Shown: positions 50,960 to 58,325 of the stretch, one piece after another
How the letters are laid out: every line of letters starts with the position of its first letter
How positions within the stretch are numbered: the first letter of the stretch is position 1
Assembly (NCBI GenBank): GCA_015655215.1
Contig: JAATFL010000009.1
Coordinates: 62,001-126,000 of the forward strand
Direction: 5' to 3'
Length of the DNA stretch: 64,000 bases
Source: Coriobacteriia bacterium
GTDB taxonomy: Bacteria; Actinomycetota; Coriobacteriia; Coriobacteriales; RUG033
Notes under the pieces: generated by a model
What the model was told of the DNA's origin: nothing
The model's database searches: none
The model's input: the letters and a program-made list of their open reading frames with translations, nothing else
Made by a program: the position numbers and the translations under genes

Positions 50960-51715
50960 ATGGGATGTAGGGGCACAGCGGTCTCGCGGGTGACTCGCGA
51001 GTTCCTCCTCGAGATGGGCGAGGGGATGAGGGAGGTGCTGTGGCCGACGCGATGCGTGGTGTGCGATCTCCCCGGGACGTTGCTGTGCGATCGATGCGAG
51101 GCCATGTTGCCGCGCATCGACCCGTCAGGTGCCTGCCCTCGGTGCGGTGCCCCCTTCGGCGTGCTCACGTGTACCGAATGCGACCCGGATCCATCGACCG
51201 ACCCCCTTCCCTTCGAGGCGGCGCGTTGCTACGGCGAGTACCGCGAGGGCATCGCCGCGCTGATGCGGGCCTACAAGGACGAGGGGGAGCAACGATGCGC
51301 CCCCCTCGTCGCCGGACTCATCGCCGAGGCGGTCCCGCGGGATTGGTTCGGGTGGCCCCGAGTGCTCGTGTACGTGCCTGCGACCTCCATCGCCGTGCGC
51401 AGGCGAGGGTTCGACCATATGGCCATGGTCGCGGATGGGCTGGCAGACGTGCTCGGGGTACCGGTCTGTTGCGCGCTTTCGCGCTCGATGGCGACGGACC
51501 AGCGACGCTTGAGCAGGCGGCAGCGTGCGAGCAATGCGGCTGGATCCTTCCTGGCATCGGATGATCCGGGAACCATACGCTCCCTACGGGGTGGGAACGT
51601 GCTCCTCGTCGATGACGTGATCACCACCGGTGCCACCTGCGTTGCGGCGAGTGCGGCGCTCCTCGAAGCGCATGTTGCGGCAGTTCGTGTGGTGGCGTTG
51701 GCACGTGTCTGGTGA
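50960..51715 (+). CDS. comF: ComF-family phosphoribosyltransferase-like protein
   Basis: A 251-residue protein. An N-terminal zinc region carries four CxxC pairs (CVVC, CDRC, CPRC, CTEC) around residues 32-74. The C-terminal phosphoribosyltransferase-like domain has AYKDEGEQ, YVPATSIAVRRRGFDHM, RQRASNAAGSF and the PRPP loop VLLVDDVITTGAT. ComF proteins are needed for single-strand DNA uptake in competent bacteria and have been linked to replication restart. The start at 50960 is uncertain; in-frame ATGs at about 51014 and 51026 give the more usual N-terminus MREVLWPTRCVVC. Its location just before a raiA-type RNA and raiA is a common Gram-positive arrangement. Confidence 0.9.
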   Translation: MGCRGTAVSRVTREFLLEMGEGMREVLWPTRCVVCDLPGTLLCDRCEAMLPRIDPSGACPRCGAPFGVLTCTECDPDPSTDPLPFEAARCYGEYREGIAALMRAYKDEGEQRCAPLVAGLIAEAVPRDWFGWPRVLVYVPATSIAVRRRGFDHMAMVADGLADVLGVPVCCALSRSMATDQRRLSRRQRASNAAGSFLASDDPGTIRSLRGGNVLLVDDVITTGATCVAASAALLEAHVAAVRVVALARVW

Positions 51716-51739
51716 ATGATCGTCCGTGCTGGTAGAATC

Positions 51740-52035
51740 GACCGAGGTTCTCCCCCCGGGTCTGTGGTTGCGGGTGCTTTGCACCTTAGTCCATGGCAGA
51801 CGCGGCCGAAAGGATCCACGTAAGCATCCAGGGTTCCCTGGGTGCGAGCATGGCGCGTCCTAGAGGTAAGTCGTACCGTCCGCGAAGAGGGCGCCTGCCC
51901 TCCGGACGAGAGGGTCAGTAGTGAAGAGGTACCAAGCGAACGCCCCAGTATGCGAGTGTGGGGTCAAATACCAGGTCAGCCGGGGGGAGATACCGGCCTG
52001 TGCGTGGTAGGTGGTGCGAGAAGAGGGTTTTCGAT
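51740..52035 (+). ncRNA. raiA-type structured noncoding RNA
   Basis: The 338-base gap between comF and the next gene carries a dense set of helices instead of a coding frame. A long-range closing stem pairs TCTCCCCCCGG (51749-51759) with CCGGGGGGAGA (51980-51990), 11 perfect base pairs enclosing about 220 bases. Inside are further hairpins: GGTGC-TTT-GCACC (51773-51785), CCAGGG-TT-CCCTGG, GTCCG...CGGAC around AGGGC-GCCT-GCCCT, and CCCCA...TGGGG. A -10-like TAGAAT at 51733-51738 would start transcription close to the closing stem. Size, structure and position between comF and raiA match the raiA RNA motif described in Actinobacteria and Firmicutes. Exact ends are estimates, and the class assignment is from context and structure, not a covariance search. 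Confidence 0.72.
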
Positions 52036-52053
52036 CAACGACCTGGAGGAACG

Positions 52054-52956
52054 ATGAAGCGTACCGCATCGATTGTCACGGCCATCGGCCTGGTGATGGC
52101 GTCCGTACTCGTTACAGCTTGCTCGTTCTCCCTTCCCTTCGCAACATCATCGTCGAACTCGTCGAACTCCACGCAGACGCTTACGCCCACGACCGATGCG
52201 ACGCTCGAGAGCGGCGTTCTCAAGGTGGGACTCGACTACAGTTACGCCCCCTTCGCGGGCGAATCGGACGGTAGCGTCGTCGGTATCGATGCGGATATCG
52301 CAGCGGCACTTGCCGAGCAGCTTGGCTGCACGGTCGAGTTCGTCAACGTCCCGGAAGGACAGGGGGACACGGCACTCGTCGACGGGACCGTCGACATCGT
52401 GATGAACGTGAACGCTGATTCGTACAGCAGCACGAAGGTCACGACGGTCGGGCCGTACCTGACCGACGGCGCGGCCCTGTTCGCGCTCACCTCCACCTCG
52501 TCGCCGTCGACCGAGGCGGCTGTGGTCGGCACGTCGGCCATCGCCGCACAGACCGGGTCCGTCAGCGCTTATCAGGTCAAGACCACATATCCGTCAGCAA
52601 AGCTCAGCGGTGCAGACACGCTTTCCTCCGCATTCCTGGACCTGGAGAACGGGTCGGTCACGTACACCGCCGCCGATGCGGTGGTCGGATCGTATCTGGA
52701 GCAGGAGTATGACGACGTCCTCCTCGTGGGGATGATCGGCAAGACCTCGGGTCTCTACGTGGGGGTCTCGGCCACGAACACCGAGCTCCAGACCGCGGTG
52801 AACGGCGCGGTCCAGACCATCGAGGGCGATGGCGTGCTCAACGTGATCATGGGCAAGTGGCTCGGCGAGACGCTCGACCTCCCCGCCGCATCGGATTCTG
52901 CCACCTATAGCGCGGCATCGACGACCGCGACCTCGTCGAACACCACTTCCAAGTAG
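52054..52956 (+). CDS. Amino-acid-type solute-binding lipoprotein
   Basis: A 300-residue protein starting at ATG 52054 behind TGGAGGAAC. It has a lipoprotein signal (MKRTASIVTAIGLVMASVLVTAC, lipobox LVTAC with Cys at 23), a Ser/Thr linker, then a family 3 binding-protein fold: GVLKVGLDYSYAPFAGESDGSVVGIDADIAAALAEQLG, VDIVMNVNAD, and VSAYQVKTTYPSAKLSG. The final 30 residues are Ser/Thr/Ala-rich. No permease or ATPase gene is adjacent, so it is an orphan binding protein or serves a transporter elsewhere. It lies between the ncRNA and raiA and may be co-transcribed with the ncRNA. Confidence 0.88.
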   Translation: MKRTASIVTAIGLVMASVLVTACSFSLPFATSSSNSSNSTQTLTPTTDATLESGVLKVGLDYSYAPFAGESDGSVVGIDADIAAALAEQLGCTVEFVNVPEGQGDTALVDGTVDIVMNVNADSYSSTKVTTVGPYLTDGAALFALTSTSSPSTEAAVVGTSAIAAQTGSVSAYQVKTTYPSAKLSGADTLSSAFLDLENGSVTYTAADAVVGSYLEQEYDDVLLVGMIGKTSGLYVGVSATNTELQTAVNGAVQTIEGDGVLNVIMGKWLGETLDLPAASDSATYSAASTTATSSNTTSK

Positions 52957-53262
52957 CAAGACGACATGGCGTCCTGTCGGCTCTCGACCAACCAACGAGG
53001 TGAGCCGCCGGGGGTTTGCACGAACCGCCAGCCGGTGATGGATCCGCACCGTGGCGTACCCTCCTTCTCGCCGCGTCATTGTGGGTCAGTGGCGTTGGCA
53101 TGCCATGTGGAGCCGTCGTGCATGGTCGTCGGAGACGGGCAACGGCGCGTTAACGAATCCTGAGAACATCGTGGTTCTCTACCCCACAGGCAACCGCGCT
53201 GGTCTATCCTTGCGATAGGCGCCGAAAGGCTCGGCGCGCCAGGTACGTCAAAGGAGGATGCC
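52957..53262 (+). promoter_or_regulatory. raiA upstream region with leader hairpins
   Basis: About 300 bases without a gene. Two small hairpins precede raiA: GAGAAC-ATCGTG-GTTCTC (53162-53179) and GCGCCGA-AAGGC-TCGGCGC (53219-53237). The second lies 25 bases before the start codon, just ahead of the AAAGGAGG ribosome-binding site, and could affect translation. A clear -35/-10 pair was not found. Confidence 0.4.
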
Positions 53263-53844
53263 ATGAACATTACCGTTGCCGGCCGCAAGATCACTGTCAG
53301 CGATGCCTTGCGCTCCTACGCTCTGGAGAAAGTGGAGAATGCGACCAAGGTGTTCGATGTAGACCCCCTCACCGCCGAGGTCGTGCTGCGTGTCGAGAAG
53401 AACCCCGCCATCGAGAAGCCGGCCATCGCCGAGATCACCTTGAGGACGAGAGGCCGCGTCATCCGCGTCGAGGAGGCGGAGAGCGACATGTATGCCGCGA
53501 TCGACATCGCGAGCGACAAGGTGGCCCGTCAGCTACGCAAGTACAAGACGCGTGTCGTCGACCATCGTGACCGTACGAAGCTCGCCGAGATGCCCCTTGA
53601 CCCCAACAAGGCCCCGGATGTCATCGCCGCCGAGGAGGAAGAGGAGGCGATCGTCCGCTACAAGTACGTCGACCTCATCCCCCTCACCGAGAGCGAGGCG
53701 CTGCTCCAGACGGATCTGCTCGGTCACTACTTCTTCGTCTTCCTGGACAAGGAATCCGGATTGATAAATGTGATATATCATCGTCACGGTGGCGGGTATG
53801 GCCTCATCAAGCCCGCCGACGCCGAGGTGGCCAGGCCGGCCTGA
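53263..53844 (+). CDS. hpf: Ribosome hibernation promoting factor, long form
   Basis: A 193-residue protein starting at ATG 53263 behind AAAGGAGG. The N-terminal 105 residues are the ribosome-binding RaiA/HPF domain (MNITVAGRKITVSDALRSYALEKV, then DMYAAIDIASDKVARQLRKYK). The C-terminal 65 residues are the dimerisation domain of long HPF (YKYVDLIPLTESEALLQTDLLGHYFFVF, then HGGGYGLIKP). It dimerises 70S ribosomes into inactive 100S particles in slow growth. It lies downstream of the comF/ncRNA region and is followed by a strong hairpin. Confidence 0.96.
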   Translation: MNITVAGRKITVSDALRSYALEKVENATKVFDVDPLTAEVVLRVEKNPAIEKPAIAEITLRTRGRVIRVEEAESDMYAAIDIASDKVARQLRKYKTRVVDHRDRTKLAEMPLDPNKAPDVIAAEEEEEAIVRYKYVDLIPLTESEALLQTDLLGHYFFVFLDKESGLINVIYHRHGGGYGLIKPADAEVARPA

Positions 53845-53876
53845 CGTGACCTACCTGCCATCCCATGTGGATGTAA

Positions 53877-53915
53877 CTGGAGGCGCCGTCCGGTTCCATC
53901 GGACGGCGCCTCCAG
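53877..53915. terminator. Strong 16-bp hairpin between convergent raiA and ECF operons
   Basis: Bases 53877-53892 and 53900-53915 pair perfectly (16 bp) around the 7-base loop GTTCCAT. It lies 32 bases after the raiA stop and 50 bases after the end of ecfT on the other strand, so it can serve both convergent transcripts. No U-run is present on either side. Confidence 0.65.
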
Positions 53916-53964
53916 TATGCCACGCCTCGACATGCGGGTGCCCTTCCCGCAGTGGGCGGGCGTC

Positions 53965-54738
53965 CTAGACGATGTTGCCCGCGAAGGCGCACGCCACGAT
54001 GGCGATGCCCACGAGGAGGGTGACCGCGTCGGCGACCTTGAGGGGGTAGCGCTTGTAGCCGCTCGTGCGGGTGCGGAGGTTGAAGCCACGCAGTTCCGCG
54101 GCGATGGCCGTGCTGTCGGTGCGTTTGACGCACGAGAGCAGCAAGGGCATGCACAGGGGGAGGATGAGCCCGAACTTCTTGAACACGTTACGGGTATCGA
54201 AATCGATGCCGCGCGAGGTCTGCGCCTCCATGATGCCATCCAGCTCGTTGAGGAACACGGGCACGAACCGGATAGCCGTCGTCGTGGTGAATGCGTATCG
54301 GTACGGGACCCCGAGCTGCTTGGTGAGGGCGTTCGAGAGGTCGTTCACGCGCGTCACGTAGAGCATGAGCGCAAACCCCAGGCAGGCGGCGATGAGCTTG
54401 AGCACCACCTTCACCGCGAGGAGCAGCCCGTCGGTCGTCACGGACATCCCGGCGGGGAGTGGGACCACCACGGTGCCGGTGTGCAGGAAAAGCGGTTGGA
54501 GCACGAAGAGGACGATGGACATGAGCATGAGGGCTCTCAGCGCCTTGAGCGAGCGCACGAACACGCCACCCACCACCCCATAGAGCAGGTCGACGCCGAT
54601 GAGTTCGAGCAGAAGCCAGAGGTTGTTGGACGTGAAGCCCGCCACGCACATGCACACCGCGAACCCGAGCTTCGTGACGGGGTTGAGCCGGTGCAGCACG
54701 CTCGTACCGTCGCTGTAGTCGAGGAAGCGCGCCATCAT
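53965..54738 (-). CDS. ecfT: ECF transporter transmembrane subunit EcfT
   Basis: A 257-residue membrane protein, the scaffold of an energy-coupling-factor importer. The start at 54738 overlaps the ATPase gene's stop as ATGA; an ATG three bases later is also possible. It opens with the T-component pattern SVLHRLNPVTKLGFAV, has about five helices, and carries the coupling-helix motifs EAQTSRGIDF and AELRGFNLRTR (the two Ala-Arg-Gly-type motifs that contact the ATPases). Last gene of the trpP operon. Confidence 0.93.
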   Translation of the reverse strand: MMARFLDYSDGTSVLHRLNPVTKLGFAVCMCVAGFTSNNLWLLLELIGVDLLYGVVGGVFVRSLKALRALMLMSIVLFVLQPLFLHTGTVVVPLPAGMSVTTDGLLLAVKVVLKLIAACLGFALMLYVTRVNDLSNALTKQLGVPYRYAFTTTTAIRFVPVFLNELDGIMEAQTSRGIDFDTRNVFKKFGLILPLCMPLLLSCVKRTDSTAIAAELRGFNLRTRTSGYKRYPLKVADAVTLLVGIAIVACAFAGNIV

Positions 54739-56582
54739 CCCACCTTTCTTCCGGATACCGTCCCGGTGCCCGACGGCATCACGGCCATCTCGACCGCATC
54801 GGCCATCTCGACGATCGAACTTGCAGCGAGGAGGGACGCGCGCACCCTGGGCGCACGGCGCCCATCGGCGCCGAGTCGCTGTCCCAACTCGACGATCTGC
54901 GGAGCGAGAAGCGAGGACCGCCGCAGAGCGTCCACATCGCGGAACAGGTCATAGGGCGTGCCATCGGCGCTGATTCGCCCATGTGACATGGCGATGACCC
55001 GCTGGGCATAATCGCCGACGATCTCCATGTCATGACACACCATCACCACGGTGACGCCGTTCTCGTTGAGTTCGCGCACGCGTTCCATGACGTGCGTGCA
55101 TTCGCGGTGGTCGAGTCCGGTGGTGGGCTCGTCGAGTAGGAGGATGCGCGGTCTCACGGTGACGATCGAGGCGAGGGCGAGTCGCTGTCGTTCCCCCCGA
55201 CTCAACGAGAAGGGCTCGTCGGTCGCCCGAAAGCCAAAGTCGTCGACCGTCTCGGCCACACGACGGTCGATCTCATCCGGTGACACGCCCGTGTTGCGAA
55301 GGCCGAAGGCGATCTCGTCGGCGACCGTGGTGCAGCATATCTGACGGTCGGGGTTCTGGAAGAGGAAGCCGATGGTTCGAGCCAACTCGCTCGTCCTCGT
55401 GGCGCGGGTGTCCGTCCCATCGATGACCACCGTGCCCGACGTTGGCTTGAGCAAACCGTTGAACAGGCGCAACGTCGTCGACTTGCCGGCACCGTTCGTG
55501 CCGCAGAGCGCGACGAACTCACCCTGCCTCACCGAGAAGCTCACGTCGTCGATGACGGCGACTCCCTCGCCATATCCCGCGGTCACGTGTTCGAAGCGGA
55601 CGAGGGCATCTTGCACCGTCCCCTCCTCGACCGATGGGGTCGCGTCGGCCGGGGGGCGCCTGGCCGCTGGGCTGGCGGTCGGGTCGATACGGGACCCCGG
55701 CGCCTGCAAGCCGGCCTGCATATGGGCCTCCTCCTCGACCGTGCGGGCGATGAGACCCACCGCCTCGTCCACCGTCTTGCACATCTCGCCGCCGGTGATC
55801 CCCCGCGCACCCAACTCGTTCGAGAGCGCGGCGACGCGGGGGATGCTGATCCCCAGTCCCCCAAGGAGCGCACCGTGGGCCAACACCTCGTCGACCGTGC
55901 CATCGCATACGATGCGGCCATCGTCCATCGCGACAAGATGCTTGGCGTAGGCGGAGAGGAGCATGATCTTCTGCTCCACCAGCACGACGGTGACGCCATA
56001 CGTCTCGTTGAGCATCCTGAGCAGGTCGAACACCTGTCTCGACGCTTGCGGGTCGAGTTCGGCGGTGGGCTCGTCAAGCACGAGGACCTGGGGCTTGAGC
56101 GCGATGATCGCAGCGAGGGCGACCTTCTGCTTCTGGCCACCGGAGAGGCTGGCGATCTCGCGGTCGTGCAGATCCTCGATGCCGATCTCATGGAGGGCGA
56201 ACGCGAGGCGCTCGGCGATCTCCTCGCGCGTGAAGGCGAAATTCTCAAGCCCATACAGCAGCTCGTCGCCCACCACCGAGGCCACCATCTGACTGTCGAT
56301 GTCCTGGCAGACGCTGCCGACGAGCCGCGAGATGCCATCGAGGTCCATCTCCACGGTATCGTGTCCATCGATGGTCACCGAGCCGTAGAAGTCACCGCGG
56401 TAGTAATGGGGGACGATGCCGTTGAGAGCGCAGGTGAGCGTCGTCTTCCCACTGCCCGAGGGGCCGATGATGCCGAGGAAGTCGCCGTCGGGGATGGTCA
56501 GGTCGATGCCGTCGAGCACGAGCCGGTCATCCGATGGGTCCGAGGTTGCGTAGCGAAACCCGACCTTCTCGAGCTTGAGCAT
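54735..56582 (-). CDS. ecfA: Fused ECF transporter ATPase (EcfA-EcfA)
   Basis: A 615-residue protein with two complete ABC ATPases in one chain, starting at ATG 56582 behind AGGAGG. Domain 1 (1-235): Walker A GPSGSGKTT, signature LSGGQKQKVA, Walker B VLVLDEPTAELD. A linker of about 95 residues includes a Pro/Ala-rich stretch. Domain 2 (340-560): Walker A GTNGAGKSTT, signature LSRGERQRLA with Arg in place of the second Gly, Walker B ILLLDEPTTGLD. It energises the importer formed with EcfT and the S component. Most ECF systems encode the two ATPases separately; the fusion matches CbiO/YkoD-like forms. Confidence 0.93.
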   Translation of the reverse strand: MLKLEKVGFRYATSDPSDDRLVLDGIDLTIPDGDFLGIIGPSGSGKTTLTCALNGIVPHYYRGDFYGSVTIDGHDTVEMDLDGISRLVGSVCQDIDSQMVASVVGDELLYGLENFAFTREEIAERLAFALHEIGIEDLHDREIASLSGGQKQKVALAAIIALKPQVLVLDEPTAELDPQASRQVFDLLRMLNETYGVTVVLVEQKIMLLSAYAKHLVAMDDGRIVCDGTVDEVLAHGALLGGLGISIPRVAALSNELGARGITGGEMCKTVDEAVGLIARTVEEEAHMQAGLQAPGSRIDPTASPAARRPPADATPSVEEGTVQDALVRFEHVTAGYGEGVAVIDDVSFSVRQGEFVALCGTNGAGKSTTLRLFNGLLKPTSGTVVIDGTDTRATRTSELARTIGFLFQNPDRQICCTTVADEIAFGLRNTGVSPDEIDRRVAETVDDFGFRATDEPFSLSRGERQRLALASIVTVRPRILLLDEPTTGLDHRECTHVMERVRELNENGVTVVMVCHDMEIVGDYAQRVIAMSHGRISADGTPYDLFRDVDALRRSSLLAPQIVELGQRLGADGRRAPRVRASLLAASSIVEMADAVEMAVMPSGTGTVSGRKVG

Positions 56583-56592
56583 CGCGATCCTC

Positions 56593-57228
56593 CTATAGCC
56601 CGAGGGCCTTCTTGAGCGGGATGTACAGGACTTGCACGATGACGCAGTTGAAGAAGGCGGTGCCAAACACCATGACGGCATAGAACGTGAAGAGCGTGCC
56701 GATGGCCGCGCCGGTCATGAACACGACGATCGAGGCGAAGATATAGCCGCTCAAGACGGTGGCGAGGAAGGTGCACACGAGGGGACGCGCGTCGAACTTG
56801 CCAAGTTGCAAGGGGAGCATCACGAGCAGCGTGCACGCCAAGGCGCCGACAGGCTCGCTGACCAGGTTCACAAGCGGGACGGCGGTGGCGAGCTGGCAGA
56901 GGATGCCGGTCATGAGACCGATGATGATGCCCTGGTAGGGCTTGGGCCGCGTGAGCAGGATGGCAAGGCAGTACATCGCGATCATGAAGTTGGGCTTCAT
57001 GCCGCCAAAGGTGAAGATCGTGCCCGCGGCCATCTTGAGCACGAGCCCTGCGGCGAGCAGGATGGCGATGAGGACGAGGTCCCTGACGGAGAACCCCCTT
57101 CGTACCTGCTCGGCCACCACGCGTCTGTTCGATGCGCCCGCGGTCGTGGGAGCGCTGTCGTCTGTCACTGCGACAGGGGTGACGGTCGTGCTCGTCGTGG
57201 TCGGACCACCGTTCTCGCTCATCTTCAT
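56593..57228 (-). CDS. trpP: ECF transporter S component, TrpP-like tryptophan-specific
   Basis: A 211-residue membrane protein starting at ATG 57228 behind AAGGGG. About 65 polar residues precede five or six helices. The segment IFTFGGMKPNFMIAMYCLAILL followed by GIIIGLMTGILCQLATAVP resembles the TrpP tryptophan-transporter family (FGMKPDF... in Bacillus). The upstream T-box with a UGG (Trp) specifier independently supports tryptophan as substrate. First gene of a three-gene operon with the fused ATPase (10-base gap) and EcfT. Confidence 0.85.
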   Translation of the reverse strand: MKMSENGGPTTTSTTVTPVAVTDDSAPTTAGASNRRVVAEQVRRGFSVRDLVLIAILLAAGLVLKMAAGTIFTFGGMKPNFMIAMYCLAILLTRPKPYQGIIIGLMTGILCQLATAVPLVNLVSEPVGALACTLLVMLPLQLGKFDARPLVCTFLATVLSGYIFASIVVFMTGAAIGTLFTFYAVMVFGTAFFNCVIVQVLYIPLKKALGL

Positions 57229-57335
57229 TTCGATCCCCTTCATCCTGGTGCCGATGGCACCATGCTGGTGGCCCAAAAAAGGGCCGGTTGACGGTCGTTG
57301 GCATCCAGAGGTGGGAGGTCGATGGCCTTCGAGGT

Positions 57336-57627
57336 AAAAAAAATGCCCCTATGATCTCTCATAAGGACAGACTGTCATCTGCGGTACCACCTTATTTGGC
57401 TCCCCTGCGAGAACCCACCTTAACGAGAATGCCAACACACTCTCTGCTTATAACGCCAGCACGCGTCTCAGGTACTGGGATTCGTTCGGTCGCCCGTCCG
57501 ACTCCGTTCGCCTCGCCCTCCACGGTCCATTTGCTACGCTGCATGCTGCGGGACTTCCACCATCACCCGCTCGCTGGGAGTGCTCACGTAACTTGACGTC
57601 CGCCTCAACGGTTTCTGCTATTCGGTT
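57336..57627 (-). promoter_or_regulatory. Tryptophan T-box leader with intrinsic terminator
   Basis: On the minus strand the leader shows Stem I elements (AGCGAGCGGG, then GGTGGAAGTCCCGC), a specifier UGG at 57527-57529 in the context CAAA-UGG-ACC, and the T-box core GGTGGTACCGC at 57381-57391. ATAAGG before the core pairs with CCTTAT after it, forming the antiterminator. The competing terminator is an 11-bp stem (57344-57369) around GAGA, followed by eight U residues (57336-57343). UGG followed by A fits tRNA-Trp. Uncharged tRNA-Trp would allow read-through into trpP, whose start is 107 bases further on. Confidence 0.9.
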
Positions 57628-57633
57628 GGAACG

Positions 57634-57663
57634 TATACAACCATGCCGCCGCGCTGCTGTCAA
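57634..57663 (-). promoter_or_regulatory. Promoter of the trpP T-box transcript
   Basis: On the minus strand a consensus -35 TTGACA (57658-57663) is followed after 18 bases by TGTATA (57634-57639). Transcription would begin near 57627, just ahead of the T-box Stem I. This is the best -35 element found in the window. Confidence 0.7.
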
Positions 57664-57704
57664 CCGGTAGCCTCGTCTTTTTCCGAGAGCTTCCGCATTC
57701 GTGC

Positions 57705-57767
57705 CGAGTTCGGTCCACCGCATCGGCCATCCCCTTCCTGCATGGCCGATGCGGTGGACCGAACTCG
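57705..57767. repeat. Perfect 26-bp inverted repeat between divergent T-box promoters
   Basis: Bases 57705-57730 and 57742-57767 are exact reverse complements (26 bp; arms begin CGAGTTCGGTCC and end GGACCGAACTCG) around the 11-base loop CCCCTTCCTGC. It lies 42 bases upstream of the trpP -35 and about 140 bases upstream of the likely ilvD -10. Neither promoter transcribes into it, so a terminator role for these operons is not obvious. Confidence 0.85.
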
Positions 57768-57920
57768 CTTTCCACCAGCCCGTGGACGTTTGCGGATGCC
57801 TCGCGCTCGTGGTGGGGTGAACGGTTGGGGCGTCCCGATATACGGTGGCTTTGCGGTGCGTATGCATTTCCTCGCAGATTCTCCCGCTCTCTGTCGGAGA
57901 CGGTGGCGTATACTCCGTCC

Positions 57921-58205
57921 CAGTTGAATATGAGAACGGCGTTGATGGGGAAAGTAAGGGCCAATCCGCTCGCAGAGAGCCGGGGAAGCTGGAAACCTGG
58001 TAGCGGACGTCTTGAAACTCACCCCGGAGCAGTTCGGCTCAACAGCGCGCATCCTGGAAACCACCGTTTGCAGGACCGCGGTCAGTAGGTCGGATCGGTG
58101 GCAACCGTTATCAGCCGTACAAGTGGGTCTGATTCAGACCAAGCAGGGTGGTACCGCGGAGGTTCGCTTTCGTCCCGGCAGACGGGGGAGGCGTGTCCGC
58201 GGTAT
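57921..58205 (+). promoter_or_regulatory. Leucine T-box leader of the ilv-leu operon
   Basis: A probable -10 TATACT lies at 57909-57914. The leader carries GGGAAAGTAAGGG, the Stem I distal motif GCAGAGAGCCGGGG with GCTGGAAACCTGG, and a specifier CUC (Leu) at 58018-58020 in the context GAAA-CUC-ACC. The T-box core is AGGGTGGTACCGCGG at 58145-58159, with CGTCCC after it for the antiterminator. ACCGCGGA (58153-58160) is also perfectly complementary to TCCGCGGT (58195-58202), which would disrupt the antiterminator. No U-run follows, so control may be by an atypical terminator or at translation; the ilvD start lies 120 bases on. Confidence 0.9.
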
Positions 58206-58325
58206 TCGTGTATCCACGATGCTCGCATCGAGGGGCACCCGTGGTGCGCTTCCATCGTATGCCAGCCCACTTGTATGGTATCCGCTAACCGGCTGCATCG
58301 GTCCCAACAAAGGGAGTAGGCAGGC

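Noticed and set aside
57643-57927. Small plus-strand frame between the two T-box leaders
   Set aside because: It runs through the 26-bp inverted repeat and the opposite-strand promoter, with no ribosome-binding site or protein-like composition.
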